Below, piece after piece: positions 1 through 8,343 of a stretch of DNA of 64,000 nt. Every line of letters starts with the position of its first letter. Position 1 is the stretch's first letter. A model generated the notes under the pieces. It was not told the origin of the DNA. It ran no database searches and worked only from the letters and a program-made list of their open reading frames with translations. The position numbers and the translations under genes are program-made. This DNA comes from Flavobacteriaceae bacterium GSB9 (GTDB lineage Bacteria; Bacteroidota; Bacteroidia; Flavobacteriales; Flavobacteriaceae). The stretch spans positions 310,001 to 374,000 of the forward strand of contig CP062007.1 of the NCBI GenBank assembly GCA_022749295.1. The letters are read 5' to 3'.

Positions 1-1
1 A

Positions 2-778
2 GTTATCTTAGCTACCGATGGCGATTTTAATGTAGGTGCATCAAGCGATAGTGCTATGGAAAAATTAATTGAGAGAAAACGAAAATCAGGCGTGTTTTTA
101 TCGGTTTTAGGTTTTGGGTACGGAAATTATAAAGATTCTAAGTTAGAAACCTTGGCCGACAAAGGTAATGGAAACCATGCCTATATTGACAATATGCAGG
201 AAGCCCAAAAGGTGTTTGGTAAAGAGTTTGGAGGAACGCTGTTTACCATAGCAAAAGATGTTAAAATTCAGATAGAATTTAATCCAAACAAAGTACAAGG
301 TTATAGGCTTATTGGTTATGAAAACAGAATGTTGAAGGATGAAGATTTTATAGACGATACAAAAGATGCTGGCGAATTAGGGAGCGGACATACCGTTACA
401 GCGTTGTATGAGATTATTCCAAAAGCAGTACAAACAGATTACTTGAAAGCGGTTTCAGAGTTAAAATATTCTAAAACACAGGCTTTAAATAATTATTCAA
501 ATGAATTGTTTACCGTAAAATTCAGATACAAAAAACCAGAGGCGGATAAAAGTATGGAAATCGTCCATATTCAAAATGATGACATTTCTGAATCCTCTGC
601 CGATTTTAAGTTTGCTTCGGCCGTAGCTTTGTTTGGTATGCAATTAAGACAATCTAAATACCATAACAATTCAAATTTAGAACGTGTTTTGTCCTTAGCC
701 AAAGCAGGAAGAGGTGAAGATAAAGATGGTTATAGGGCAGAGTTTATTAGGCTAGTACGTTCTTGCCAAAGTCTTTAA
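2..778 (+). CDS. VWA domain protein with DUF3520-like C-terminus (5' end missing)
   Basis: The frame is open from base 2, so the start lies outside the window and 258 residues are visible. The first visible residues read VILATDGDFNVG, the late strand and loop of a von Willebrand factor A domain, followed by a GFGYGNYKDSKLETLADKGN stretch typical of YfbK-like proteins. The rest (YRLIGYENRML, then an E-G-G-H-TVTALYEI pattern) matches the C-terminal region that follows the VWA domain in that family. These proteins are usually lipoproteins or secreted. Their role is not well established and metal-dependent ligand binding is the family expectation. The gene ends just before a perfect 17-bp hairpin. 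The family call is firm, the function is not. Confidence 0.85.
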   Translation, partial: VILATDGDFNVGASSDSAMEKLIERKRKSGVFLSVLGFGYGNYKDSKLETLADKGNGNHAYIDNMQEAQKVFGKEFGGTLFTIAKDVKIQIEFNPNKVQGYRLIGYENRMLKDEDFIDDTKDAGELGSGHTVTALYEIIPKAVQTDYLKAVSELKYSKTQALNNYSNELFTVKFRYKKPEADKSMEIVHIQNDDISESSADFKFASAVALFGMQLRQSKYHNNSNLERVLSLAKAGRGEDKDGYRAEFIRLVRSCQSL

Positions 779-781
779 GGG

Positions 782-823
782 AAATTAAAAGAGAGCAAAT
801 TAAAAGTTGCTCTCTTTTAATTT
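782..823. terminator. Bidirectional terminator hairpin
   Basis: A perfect 17-bp inverted repeat (arms 782-798 and 807-823) has an 8-base loop. The right arm ends in T-rich sequence and the left arm begins A-rich. It sits between the converging VWA gene (+) and doxX-like gene (-), so it can end transcription from both sides. Confidence 0.85.
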
Positions 824-1245
824 TATTTCTCCATCTTAAAATAATAGTCTAATGAATGTTTTCCAGAACCATAGATTAAGAAAAAAGCACAAGCTAAAAG
901 TGTTACTAATGCTAAAATTAAATTACCGCTGTGCATTTCGCCAACAAAATTAATAACTACAGCGCCGATCAAAATAGGAAGCTGCGCAACGATAGTCCAA
1001 CGTGTTAGTAGCCCAAAAGCAATTAAAAGTCCGCCAATAAAGTGAGCAGGAGCAACATAGTGTACTATAATCATGCCTCCGGCCATATTTTGCATGGGTT
1101 TAAAAAGTTCCATGAGCATGGTACTATCAGACATAAAGTTGATGCCTTTAAAAAACAAAAAGGCACCCAGAGCAATACGTAATAAGTCAATGGGCAAATA
1201 AGTGTGCCTATTGGCCCACTTATTTAGGGTTTTTATTGTTTCCAT
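823..1245 (-). CDS. DoxX family membrane protein
   Basis: A 140-residue protein with four predicted membrane segments. The pattern RIALGAFLFFKGINF near residues 23-37, then HFIGGLLIAFGLLTRW, is characteristic of the DoxX/DoxD-like family. Members are small inner-membrane proteins of unclear role, sometimes linked to redox or sulfur chemistry. Here it is transcribed leftward after the carboxylase gene with a 58-base gap, and a short inverted repeat lies directly before its start codon. No catalytic residues can be named. The family is confident, the function open. Confidence 0.85.
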   Translation of the reverse strand: METIKTLNKWANRHTYLPIDLLRIALGAFLFFKGINFMSDSTMLMELFKPMQNMAGGMIIVHYVAPAHFIGGLLIAFGLLTRWTIVAQLPILIGAVVINFVGEMHSGNLILALVTLLACAFFLIYGSGKHSLDYYFKMEK

Positions 1246-1270
1246 GATTGAAAGTTGTTGGTTTTCAATC
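1246..1270. promoter_or_regulatory. Short inverted repeat in front of the doxX-like gene
   Basis: GATTGAAA (1246-1253) and its reverse complement TTTCAATC (1263-1270) are separated by 9 bases and touch the doxX-like start codon. No T-run follows in the leftward direction, so it looks more like an operator or 5' hairpin than a terminator of the carboxylase gene. This is a weak call based on symmetry only. Confidence 0.3.
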
Positions 1271-1303
1271 TATAAGATACAAAAAAATGCGCAGTTTTAG
1301 AAA

Positions 1304-2932
1304 TTAAACCTGTAAAACCCCCATGTTAAAACGCCTTTCGATAGGTGCGTGATTAGCCGCTTCAATACCCATGCTAATCCAGGTTCTGGTGTCCAAAGGG
1401 TCGATTATGGCATCGGTCCAGATTCGTGCCGCAGCGTAATATGGAGACACTTGGTTGTCGTATCGGTTTTTAATTTTATCGAACAATTCGGCTTCTTTTT
1501 CTTTGGTGATTTTTTCACCTTGTTTTTCCAAGGAAGCTTTTTCGATTTGCAACAATACTTTGGCAGCTGAGTTGCCACTCATTACTGCCAGCTCGGCACT
1601 GGGCCAGGATACAATAAGTCGTGGGTCGTATGCTTTTCCGCACATAGCGTAATTACCTGCACCATAACTGTTACCAATAATTATAGTAAATTTTGGCACT
1701 ACCGAATTACTCACAGCATTTACCATTTTGGCACCATCTTTTATAATGCCACTGTGTTCACTTTTACTGCCCACCATAAATCCGGTAACGTCCTGTAAAA
1801 ATACCAACGGAATCTTCTTTTGGTTACAATTGGCAATAAATCGGGTGGCTTTGTCGGCACTATCATTGTAAATAACGCCGCCAAATTGCATTTCGCCTTT
1901 TTGGGTTTTTACCAGTTTACGTTGGTTCGCTACAATACCAACGGCCCAACCATCAATACGGGCATAACAAGTTATTATCGTTTGTCCGTAGCCCGCTTTA
2001 TATTCATCAAATTCCGAATTATCTACCAATCGTTCTATGATTTTATACATATCGTATTGGTCAGCTCGAGATTTGGGAACAATACCATAAATATCCTCTG
2101 GGTTTTCGGTAGGCTTTTTTGTTTCAATACGGTTAAAACCAGCCTTATCAAAATCCCCAATTTTGCCCATTATGTTTTTTATAGTGGTTAAAGCATCTTT
2201 ATCATCTTTGGCTTTATAGTCGGTAACTCCAGAGATTTCACAATGGGTGGTGGCACCGCCCAGGGTTTCATTGTCAATGGTTTCGCCAATAGCCGCTTTA
2301 ACCAAATAGCTTCCCGCGAGGAAAATGCTACCAGTTTTGTCCACAATTAAAGCTTCATCACTCATAATAGGTAGATAGGCGCCTCCAGCAACACAACTGC
2401 CCATAACAGCAGCAATTTGGGTAATGCCCATGCTGCTCATTACAGCATTATTCCTAAAAATGCGACCGAAATGTTCTTTGTCAGGAAAAATTTCGTCTTG
2501 CATAGGCAAATACACTCCAGCTGAGTCCACCAAATAAATAATTGGCAATCGGTTTTCAATAGCTATTTCCTGAGCGCGTAGGTTCTTCTTACCTGTAATG
2601 GGAAACCAAGCACCGGCTTTTACCGTAGCATCATTGGCCACAACTATACATTGCTTGCCTTGGATATAACCCATTTTTACAACGACACCACCCGACGGAC
2701 AACCACCATGTTCTGGGTACATGTCTTCACCAGCGAAGGCACCAATTTCTATGGAAGGTTTTTTGTCGTCCAGTAAAAACTCAATGCGTTCACGCGCGGT
2801 CATTTTACCTTTACTGTGTAATTTTTCAATTCTACTTTTTCCGCCGCCAAGGCTCACTTTGACTAGGCGCTTTTTTAATTCTGAAATTAAAAGCTTATTG
2901 TGGTCTTCGTTTTTATTGAAGTTAATATCCAT
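1304..2932 (-). CDS. Acyl-CoA carboxylase beta subunit, methylcrotonyl-CoA carboxylase type
   Basis: A 542-residue carboxyltransferase subunit. It transfers the carboxyl group from biotin to an acyl-CoA. The segment around residues 135-160 (DSAGVYLPMQDEIFPDKEHF) matches the methylcrotonyl-CoA carboxylase beta family rather than propionyl-CoA carboxylase. GGAYLPIMSDE and GNSYGAGNYAMCGKAYDPR carry the two oxyanion-forming glycine-rich turns. The expected role is leucine and isovalerate breakdown in the cytoplasm. The biotin carboxylase/BCCP alpha subunit that completes the enzyme is not in this window. The gene stands alone and is read leftward from its own promoter region. Substrate is inferred from family resemblance. 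Confidence 0.88.
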   Translation of the reverse strand: MDINFNKNEDHNKLLISELKKRLVKVSLGGGKSRIEKLHSKGKMTARERIEFLLDDKKPSIEIGAFAGEDMYPEHGGCPSGGVVVKMGYIQGKQCIVVANDATVKAGAWFPITGKKNLRAQEIAIENRLPIIYLVDSAGVYLPMQDEIFPDKEHFGRIFRNNAVMSSMGITQIAAVMGSCVAGGAYLPIMSDEALIVDKTGSIFLAGSYLVKAAIGETIDNETLGGATTHCEISGVTDYKAKDDKDALTTIKNIMGKIGDFDKAGFNRIETKKPTENPEDIYGIVPKSRADQYDMYKIIERLVDNSEFDEYKAGYGQTIITCYARIDGWAVGIVANQRKLVKTQKGEMQFGGVIYNDSADKATRFIANCNQKKIPLVFLQDVTGFMVGSKSEHSGIIKDGAKMVNAVSNSVVPKFTIIIGNSYGAGNYAMCGKAYDPRLIVSWPSAELAVMSGNSAAKVLLQIEKASLEKQGEKITKEKEAELFDKIKNRYDNQVSPYYAAARIWTDAIIDPLDTRTWISMGIEAANHAPIERRFNMGVLQV

Positions 2933-3026
2933 CTAGTATGAGTTTGTCGCTAAAGTACAAAAGTTTCAAAATTTAATTGTAGAATGTTAATGAAATGCTA
3001 AATAATATTACATGGAAATATATTCC

Positions 3027-3057
3027 TTGGAAAATAAATTTATTTTTTGTACTTTTG
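3027..3057 (+). promoter_or_regulatory. Bacteroidetes-type promoter for the FMN reductase gene
   Basis: A -33 TTG (3027-3029), 20 bases, then a perfect -7 box TACTTTTG (3050-3057) fit the TTTG/TAnnTTTG consensus of the Bacteroidetes primary sigma factor. The predicted start near 3064 leaves a leader of about 80 bases before the ATG at 3143. The leader contains AACATCT and AGATGTT in inverted orientation. Confidence 0.65.
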
Positions 3058-3142
3058 AAGTGTTAAAAGAAAGATAATAACATCTCAGTAAAAATTTCGA
3101 AGAAAGAGAAATATTCGAGAAGATGTTTAAAATAAAAAACAC

Positions 3143-3697
3143 ATGAAAAAGATAATTGCATTTGCAGGAAGTAACAGTAAAAATTCCATTAACAAACAGT
3201 TGGTAACTTATGCCTCGAGTTTATTGGAGGACACAAAGGTAGAATTACTCGATTTGAATGATTTTGAATTACCGCTTTACGGTATCGATTTAGAAAACGA
3301 AGCAGGTATTCCTAAAAACGCACACAAGTTTTTAAGCTTGATTAAAGAATCGGATGGCATATTCTTGTCCTTGGCCGAACATAATGGCGCCTATTCAACG
3401 GTTTTTAAAAATTTATTCGATTGGATGTCGAGAATAGAAAGTAAAACCTTTTTTGGTAAGCCCATGTTGCTTATGGCAGCATCACCAGGGGGTAGAGGCG
3501 GGGCATCGGTTCTGGAGATAGCCCAAAGTAGGTTTCCATTCCATAATGCTGAAATCGTTGAAGTGTTTTCATTACCCTTTTTTGGTGATAATTTTGAAGC
3601 TGGAGAAATTATAGATGATAAATTAAATATCGATTTGAAACGGAAAGTGGAAGCCTTCGAAAATATTTTAGAAAATGCAAATACTACACAAGTTTAA
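3143..3697 (+). CDS. NADPH-dependent FMN reductase family protein
   Basis: A 184-residue flavodoxin-fold protein. The N-terminal strand and loop (IIAFAGSNSKNSINKQL) is the phosphate-binding loop for FMN. SLAEHNGAYSTVFKNLFDWMSR (about 79-100) and the later ASPGGRGG segment are the other flavin-binding parts of the SsuE/ArsH/chromate-reductase family. It likely reduces quinones or flavins with NAD(P)H in the cytosol. It leads a rightward run with a GNAT gene (23-base overlap), a MarR regulator and two pirins, a combination that suggests a quinone or electrophile stress response. The exact electron acceptor cannot be read from sequence. Confidence 0.88.
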   Translation: MKKIIAFAGSNSKNSINKQLVTYASSLLEDTKVELLDLNDFELPLYGIDLENEAGIPKNAHKFLSLIKESDGIFLSLAEHNGAYSTVFKNLFDWMSRIESKTFFGKPMLLMAASPGGRGGASVLEIAQSRFPFHNAEIVEVFSLPFFGDNFEAGEIIDDKLNIDLKRKVEAFENILENANTTQV

Positions 3698-3962
3698 TAA
3701 AACTAAAGGCCTATTTTACTTGGAGTTAAATGGGCAGGTTAAAGCCGAAATGACTGTTAGCATGACTAATAAGCATAAAATGATAATAGAGCACACCGAG
3801 GTTGACCCGAGCTTAAAAGGTCAGGAGATAGGGTATGGATTGGTTGAAGCGTCTGTGCATTATGCTAGAGATAACCAGTTAACAATTAAACCAATGTGTC
3901 TGTTCGCTGATGCTGTTTTTAAGAAGAAACAGGAAGCGTATGCCGATGTGCTATCGCAATAG
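3675..3962 (+). CDS. Small GNAT family N-acetyltransferase
   Basis: A 95-residue protein of the short YjdJ-like GNAT group, which consists of little more than the acetyl-CoA binding core. EHTEVDPSLKGQEIGYGLVEASV contains the V-P..G-G-G loop that binds the pyrophosphate of acetyl-CoA, and MCLFADAVFKKK is the conserved C-terminal strand. The start codon lies 23 bases inside the FMN reductase gene, so translation is probably coupled. The acetyl acceptor is unknown. Confidence 0.8.
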   Translation: MQILHKFNKTKGLFYLELNGQVKAEMTVSMTNKHKMIIEHTEVDPSLKGQEIGYGLVEASVHYARDNQLTIKPMCLFADAVFKKKQEAYADVLSQ

Positions 3963-3994
3963 ACTAAACAAAAAAGAAATTATAGTGTAATATC

Positions 3995-4432
3995 ATGGGA
4001 GACCTCTCTAAAGATATCAATTCAAAGTTTGAAAACAACCGCGTCAAGGCGTTGATTAATATCGTTTATACGGCCAATTGGATTACAGGGTATCAAAACG
4101 ATTTTTTTAAAAGCTATGGCATTTCACCACAGCAATACAATATTTTAAGAATTTTGCGTGGTGCTGGTAAACCATTAAATGTACAAACCATTAAAAGTCG
4201 AATGATTGAACGGTCGCCCAACGCCACTCGGTTGATGGACAAACTTTGCGCCAAACAGTTTATAGAGCGTTTGCCTTGCGAGTACGATCGCCGAATCGTA
4301 AAAATAGCCATTACCGATGAAGGATTGGCTTTGCTGGAAAACATTCCAGATGATTTTAATAGCAAATTGCTTGAAAATTTAAATGAAGAAGAAGCCGAAC
4401 AACTAAGTTATTTACTCGATAAAATGCGGTAA
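3995..4432 (+). CDS. MarR family transcriptional regulator
   Basis: A 145-residue winged-helix regulator. The N-terminal helix, then PQQYNILRILRGAGKPLNVQTI, form the dimer helix and start of the DNA-binding domain. The recognition helix is near SPNATRLMDKL, and the wing reads CEYDRRIVKIAITDEG, a classic MarR signature. It lies between the reductase/GNAT pair and two pirin genes, which it probably controls together with itself. No cysteine pair suggests a defined redox switch, so the signal could be a small aromatic or electrophilic ligand. Confidence 0.88.
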   Translation: MGDLSKDINSKFENNRVKALINIVYTANWITGYQNDFFKSYGISPQQYNILRILRGAGKPLNVQTIKSRMIERSPNATRLMDKLCAKQFIERLPCEYDRRIVKIAITDEGLALLENIPDDFNSKLLENLNEEEAEQLSYLLDKMR

Positions 4433-4484
4433 GAATTTTTTTATCAAAATTTCACTATGGAAATAAAAAGAAAGGATTTTTAAA

Positions 4485-5357
4485 ATGAAATTAAATACAA
4501 TAAAAAACAGAGGTGCCAGCCATTTTGTGAATATGGGCGATATTAGGTTAAGACAGCCTTTACCCACACGTAAAATAGACATGGTTGATCCATTTATTTT
4601 GTTGCACCATTATGGACCCTATCATATCTCTGAAGCGCACAACCCGTTCGATTTGGGGCCGCACCCGCACCGTGGTTTCGAACCAGTTACCTTTTTGTTT
4701 CAAGGCGAGCAGCTGCACCGCGATTCATTGGGGAATGAAAGTGTGGTGAAAGCTGGTGACGTCCAATGGACAACTGCTGGTCGTGGAATCATTCATGCCG
4801 AAGCGCCCACAAAAGCTTTCGTAAAACAAAGTGGGTATATCGAAGGTATTCAACTTTGGCTTAATTTACCTGCGGAAAAAAAGATGATTCCAGCAGCTTA
4901 CCAACACGAAAAACACGACGACTTTAGAGTGGTAACATCTAAAGATAAAAACATAATTACCAAAATTGTTGCTGGAGAATTAGATGGTGTTCACGGACGT
5001 ATTAAAACTCAAACCTCGGTTAATGCGTTCGTGATTGATGCCAAATCTGGTGGAGAAACCGAAATCGAAATTCCGGAATCGCACAATGCTTTGCTGTACT
5101 TATTAAGTGGTGATATTAGGGTAAATAATTCTGAGGAATTAAAACTCGATGCCATTCAAATTTTAGAATTTAACCGAGATGGCAATGGTATTTCATTAAA
5201 GGCTAATGCTGATTCAAAATTATTATTGGTTTCCGGGGAACCTTTTAACGAGCCCGTAGCCACTTATGGTCCTTATGTTATGAATACCCAAACCGAAATT
5301 CTGGAAGCCATGCGCGATTTTCAATCCGGTAAAATGGGGTTCCTTCCGGCCAATTAA
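4485..5357 (+). CDS. Pirin family protein
   Basis: A 290-residue double cupin. The N-terminal cupin carries the metal site typical of pirins: GPHPHRGFEPVT with two histidines, a third in the GEQLHRDS segment, and a fourth-position acidic residue in GRGIIHAEAP. Pirins bind iron, and some act as quercetin dioxygenases or redox-sensing partners. A C-terminal pirin domain is present (FVIDAKSGGETEIEIPESHNA onward). It is the first of two adjacent pirins downstream of the MarR gene and follows it by 52 bases. It is likely cytoplasmic. Catalysis versus regulation cannot be decided from sequence. Confidence 0.88.
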   Translation: MKLNTIKNRGASHFVNMGDIRLRQPLPTRKIDMVDPFILLHHYGPYHISEAHNPFDLGPHPHRGFEPVTFLFQGEQLHRDSLGNESVVKAGDVQWTTAGRGIIHAEAPTKAFVKQSGYIEGIQLWLNLPAEKKMIPAAYQHEKHDDFRVVTSKDKNIITKIVAGELDGVHGRIKTQTSVNAFVIDAKSGGETEIEIPESHNALLYLLSGDIRVNNSEELKLDAIQILEFNRDGNGISLKANADSKLLLVSGEPFNEPVATYGPYVMNTQTEILEAMRDFQSGKMGFLPAN

Positions 5358-5370
5358 CTTAAAAAATGCT

Positions 5371-6090
5371 ATGAAAAAAGTCATTCATAAATCAGATACG
5401 CGTGGGTTTGCCAATCACGGTTGGTTAAAATCGCATCACACGTTTAGTTTCGCAGGATATCAAAACCCTGAACGGATGCATTTTGGTATGCTTCGTGTTT
5501 TAAACGATGATGTGGTACAGCCTAAAATGGGGTTTGGCACGCATCCGCACCAAGATATGGAAATTATTTCCATTCCCTTAAAAGGTGCTTTATCGCACAA
5601 AGATAGTATGGATAACAAACGGTCTATTGAAGTTGGTGAAGTGCAGGTTATGAGTGCCGGAACGGGCTTGACTCATTCTGAGTTTAACGACTGTGCAACC
5701 GATGAAGTCAATTTTCTTCAAATATGGATTATTCCAGAGGAAAAAGGCGTAACGCCCAATTACGAACAGCGAAAGTTCGACTGGTCGGAGCAAAAAAACA
5801 AATTACAAACCGTTGTAGCTCCCAAAGCTAAATTGGAAGGTAACGCCCTGCCTATTAGTCAGCAAGCTTATATTTACCGAACTAATCTGGATGCAGAAAA
5901 GGCCATTGAAGTAAAAGTGAAAGAAGATAACAACGGACTTTATATTTTTGTGGTTGAAGGCGACATTGAAGTAGCGGAAACAAATTTGAACGCTCGCGAT
6001 GCCATTGGCCTTTATGAAATTTCAAAAATAGAAATTAAAGCCCTTAAACCGTCTCAACTTATAATTATTGAAGTGCCGATGTTGGTCTAG
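5371..6090 (+). CDS. Pirin family protein, YhhW-like
   Basis: A 239-residue pirin of the shorter YhhW type, starting 13 bases after the first pirin. GTHPHQDMEIISIPLKGALSH supplies the metal histidines and GTGLTHSEFN the remaining ligand. The N-terminus (DTRGFANHGWLKSHHTFSFA) is the family hallmark. E. coli YhhW has quercetinase activity. The two pirins differ enough in sequence to be separate subfamilies rather than a recent duplication. It ends the reductase-MarR-pirin run, followed by a repeat and a terminator. Confidence 0.88.
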   Translation: MKKVIHKSDTRGFANHGWLKSHHTFSFAGYQNPERMHFGMLRVLNDDVVQPKMGFGTHPHQDMEIISIPLKGALSHKDSMDNKRSIEVGEVQVMSAGTGLTHSEFNDCATDEVNFLQIWIIPEEKGVTPNYEQRKFDWSEQKNKLQTVVAPKAKLEGNALPISQQAYIYRTNLDAEKAIEVKVKEDNNGLYIFVVEGDIEVAETNLNARDAIGLYEISKIEIKALKPSQLIIIEVPMLV

Positions 6091-6141
6091 AAAACACCAA
6101 ATTATTTTAAATAATTTTCGCTTCCAATCATACTCTTGTTC

Positions 6142-6224
6142 GTCACTCTGAACTTGTTTCAGGGGCTCATCATAAAATTGTGACTTACAAACAAGATGAT
6201 AAGCTAAAACCAGTTCAGCATGAC
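6142..6224. repeat. Intergenic inverted repeat (flavobacterial GTCA..CTGAACT type)
   Basis: GTCACTCTGAACT (6142-6154) pairs with AGTTCAGCATGAC (6212-6224, reverse complement GTCATGCTGAACT). The left arm continues as TTGTTTCAG, and a CTCATC/GATGAT pair lies inside. It resembles a short repeat I recall as common in noncoding DNA of Flavobacteriaceae. No coding content. Confidence 0.6.
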
Positions 6225-6270
6225 AAAACCAAGGTTTGTGATTATAAGCAGACAATCTAATAACTTATTA

Positions 6271-6302
6271 AAGCATTCCTCTATTCAGGTATGCTTTTTT
6301 TT
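6271..6302 (+). terminator. Rho-independent terminator after the pirin genes
   Basis: AAGCATTCCT and AGGTATGCTT form a 10-position stem with one T-T mismatch and a 6-base loop, followed by an unbroken run of eight T (6295-6302). It ends the rightward reductase-MarR-pirin unit. Confidence 0.75.
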
Positions 6303-6328
6303 AAAATAGGTTCTTCCTAAATCTTTCA

Positions 6329-6336
6329 TATTTTTG
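6329..6336 (+). promoter_or_regulatory. -7 box for the SpoU methyltransferase gene, possible leaderless start
   Basis: TATTTTTG is a perfect TAnnTTTG box ending only 7 bases before the ATG at 6344. A start site 5-8 bases downstream would fall on or next to the start codon, giving a leaderless or nearly leaderless mRNA. No good -33 TTG is visible at the expected distance. Confidence 0.45.
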
Positions 6337-6343
6337 CCATCCT

Positions 6344-6802
6344 ATGAACGATAATTTTACAAACGAATTTTTCGGAATTGGCATCCAAAATGGTAAAACC
6401 CCAGAAAATTTGGGCGTGCTTTGGCGTTCTGCCCAAAACTTAGGCGCGAGTTTTATTTTTACCATCGGTAATAGATACGCCAAACAAGCCTGTGATACCC
6501 ACAATGCGGTTAAAGCGATGCCGTACTTTCATTATGAAACCTTCGAAGAATTTTTTAATAATTTACCTAAAGGAGCCAGAATAGTAGGGGTTGAGCTAGA
6601 TGATAAAGCTGAAAATTTAGAAAACTTCAAACACCCGAGACGTTGCGTATATTTGCTGGGGGCCGAAGATCACGGGCTCTCCAAGCAAGCCATTGAAAAA
6701 TCGCATTTTTTGGTGAAATTTAAATCCCAATTAAGTTTGAATGTTTCGGTAGCGGGCAGTATCGTTATGTACGACAGACAGCTTAGTAAACCACGAAGTT
6801 AG
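6344..6802 (+). CDS. TrmH/SpoU family RNA 2'-O-methyltransferase
   Basis: A 152-residue protein that is essentially the SPOUT catalytic domain alone. Motif 1 is PENLGVLWRSA with the catalytic Arg, motif 2 is YLLGAEDHGLS, and motif 3 is LNVSVAGSIVMYDR forming the SAM-binding knot. The target is probably a tRNA or rRNA ribose. It has no N-terminal RNA-binding extension, so it is closer to the short TrmL/TrmH-like group. The ORF converges on, and overlaps by four bases, the small leftward gene downstream. RNA target unassigned. Confidence 0.87.
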   Translation: MNDNFTNEFFGIGIQNGKTPENLGVLWRSAQNLGASFIFTIGNRYAKQACDTHNAVKAMPYFHYETFEEFFNNLPKGARIVGVELDDKAENLENFKHPRRCVYLLGAEDHGLSKQAIEKSHFLVKFKSQLSLNVSVAGSIVMYDRQLSKPRS

Positions 6803-7155
6803 TTTACCGTTTCTTTATGGCTTCCTTTTCTAAAACAGTGTTCTTCGCCAATAAAATTGGGGTCGCCGTACTTTTCAGACCAAAAGCCTTCCAAAATATC
6901 TTTTGTTAGACATTTGTAAACGGCAACGCCTCTAAATATAGAATGCGCCGCTTTGTAATAAAAGTTAATCACTAAAATATTGTTTTTAAAAAAACCAGTG
7001 CCGAATTGCTTTTGGTCGTTACCAATAGTCCAACTGGCCTCGATGCGGTTGTGTTCATTCAGCGCAAGTTTTAGTGTTCCGTTGTATTCTGTGGCTTCCA
7101 AATCTTGGTTTTTGCCCATTATGTTGTATTCTCCAATGAGGTCTTCTACGGTCAT
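6799..7155 (-). CDS. Conserved hypothetical protein
   Basis: A 118-residue protein with no signal peptide, no membrane segment and no motif I can name. It begins 3 bases after the SAM methyltransferase gene, so it is the last gene of the long leftward run. The sequence alternates short strands (YNGTLKLALNEHNRIEASWTIG; FGTGFFKNNILVINFYY), which suggests a small beta-barrel or lipocalin-like fold. I do not recognise the family with confidence. Confidence 0.7.
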   Translation of the reverse strand: MTVEDLIGEYNIMGKNQDLEATEYNGTLKLALNEHNRIEASWTIGNDQKQFGTGFFKNNILVINFYYKAAHSIFRGVAVYKCLTKDILEGFWSEKYGDPNFIGEEHCFRKGSHKETVN

Positions 7156-7158
7156 TTG

Positions 7159-8337
7159 CTATGCTTTTGTAGTGATAATAACTACTTTTCGATTGGTTAT
7201 ATCGGTTGTGAAAAACAAATATAAATGGCCGCCATCTTTTATTTTGAATTTTTTTCGGATTTGTTGCACCGTTTCCGGGAAATTTCGCGTTGTAATATTG
7301 GCTTTGTTTATCCCTAGCTTTTTGAAGTTCTTTTTGTTATACGGTAAGCATTTTTCAATTTTAAAAGCTCTACCGGGGAAATTGATTAAATGCTCGCTAG
7401 TATATAAATGAGTATGCTGTTGGATTTTAAAAACATTGAATTGTTTGGCGATGGAATGGAATCCGCCAGATTTTAAAATAGCCACATTAGGCTCGTATAA
7501 AAAAGAAAGCGGTTGGCTGTAAGCGGAAATTGTATTTTTTTCATCTTTATAATGAAATGAAAAATACGCATTATTTAATTTTTTTAGGTTTACCGTTTCC
7601 ACTGAAATTTTCCCAATAAAGCCTGCTTCTAAAATCCAAAGTAGCTCCTTCACTTCGTTGTTAACAGCTATAACATGGATGGTTTTTACATGTTTTAACT
7701 CATCTAACCCTACCGAAAAATCAAGTAGCGGCGAGGTTTTTATCATTATATTTTTGGTGTTTTTAAAAAGTGTTTCGATATGTTCGGGTACATTGGGTAA
7801 ACAGTCTTTTAAAAAAAACACTTTGCCTTTAATGTCGTGCCGGCGTGAGGGATCGATATAAATCCAATCAAAGTTGGTTTTAAAGTCTTTAAGGTAAACA
7901 ATACCGTCTTCGTTGATTGTTTTAATATTTTCAACATTAAGCTGCTTGTAATTGTGTAAAACGATATTAGAAAGGTCTTGGTTAACTTCGCAGTGCGTTA
8001 CTTTCTGAAACTGTTTTGAAAAATAAAAACAATCTACTCCAAAGCCTCCTGTTAGATCAATTATGGTTTCGCCTTTAATGAGTTCGGATTTATATTTTGC
8101 TGTAATTTCAGAAGAGGTTTGTTCAATATTAAGCTTGTTAGGGTAGTAAATGTTTTCAGTTTTAAACCACGTTGGAAGCTTTTTTTCCGAACGTTTTTTT
8201 GCTTCAATCTGTTCGGTAATGGTTTTGGTGTCAACAGCAGAAAACGGTGTTCCCTTTAGTAGAATTGTCGTAATTTCAGAATTTAAATTGTCGTTTATAA
8301 ATTTCTGAATTTCAGTATTTAAAATTGATTTATTCAA
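7159..8337 (-). CDS. Class I SAM-dependent methyltransferase with THUMP-like domain (PG_1098 type)
   Basis: A 392-residue protein. Residues about 90-110 (TIIDLTGGFGVDCFYFSK) are the SAM-binding motif I, followed by HCEVNQDLSNI (acidic motif II) and DWIYIDPSRR (motif IV, the D-P-S-R active-site loop). The C-terminal part is a THUMP-like/ferredoxin-like region that in this Bacteroidetes family usually contacts RNA. It probably methylates a structured RNA. The gene lies 6 bases after the AI-2E-type transporter gene. The substrate is unknown. Confidence 0.85.
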   Translation of the reverse strand: MNKSILNTEIQKFINDNLNSEITTILLKGTPFSAVDTKTITEQIEAKKRSEKKLPTWFKTENIYYPNKLNIEQTSSEITAKYKSELIKGETIIDLTGGFGVDCFYFSKQFQKVTHCEVNQDLSNIVLHNYKQLNVENIKTINEDGIVYLKDFKTNFDWIYIDPSRRHDIKGKVFFLKDCLPNVPEHIETLFKNTKNIMIKTSPLLDFSVGLDELKHVKTIHVIAVNNEVKELLWILEAGFIGKISVETVNLKKLNNAYFSFHYKDEKNTISAYSQPLSFLYEPNVAILKSGGFHSIAKQFNVFKIQQHTHLYTSEHLINFPGRAFKIEKCLPYNKKNFKKLGINKANITTRNFPETVQQIRKKFKIKDGGHLYLFFTTDITNRKVVIITTKA

Positions 8338-8343
8338 GTAAAA

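Noticed and set aside
1349-2936. Several plus-strand ORFs of 65-123 codons across the carboxylase gene
   Set aside because: They lie wholly in the shadow of a well-conserved 542-residue gene on the other strand and have no family resemblance or start signals.
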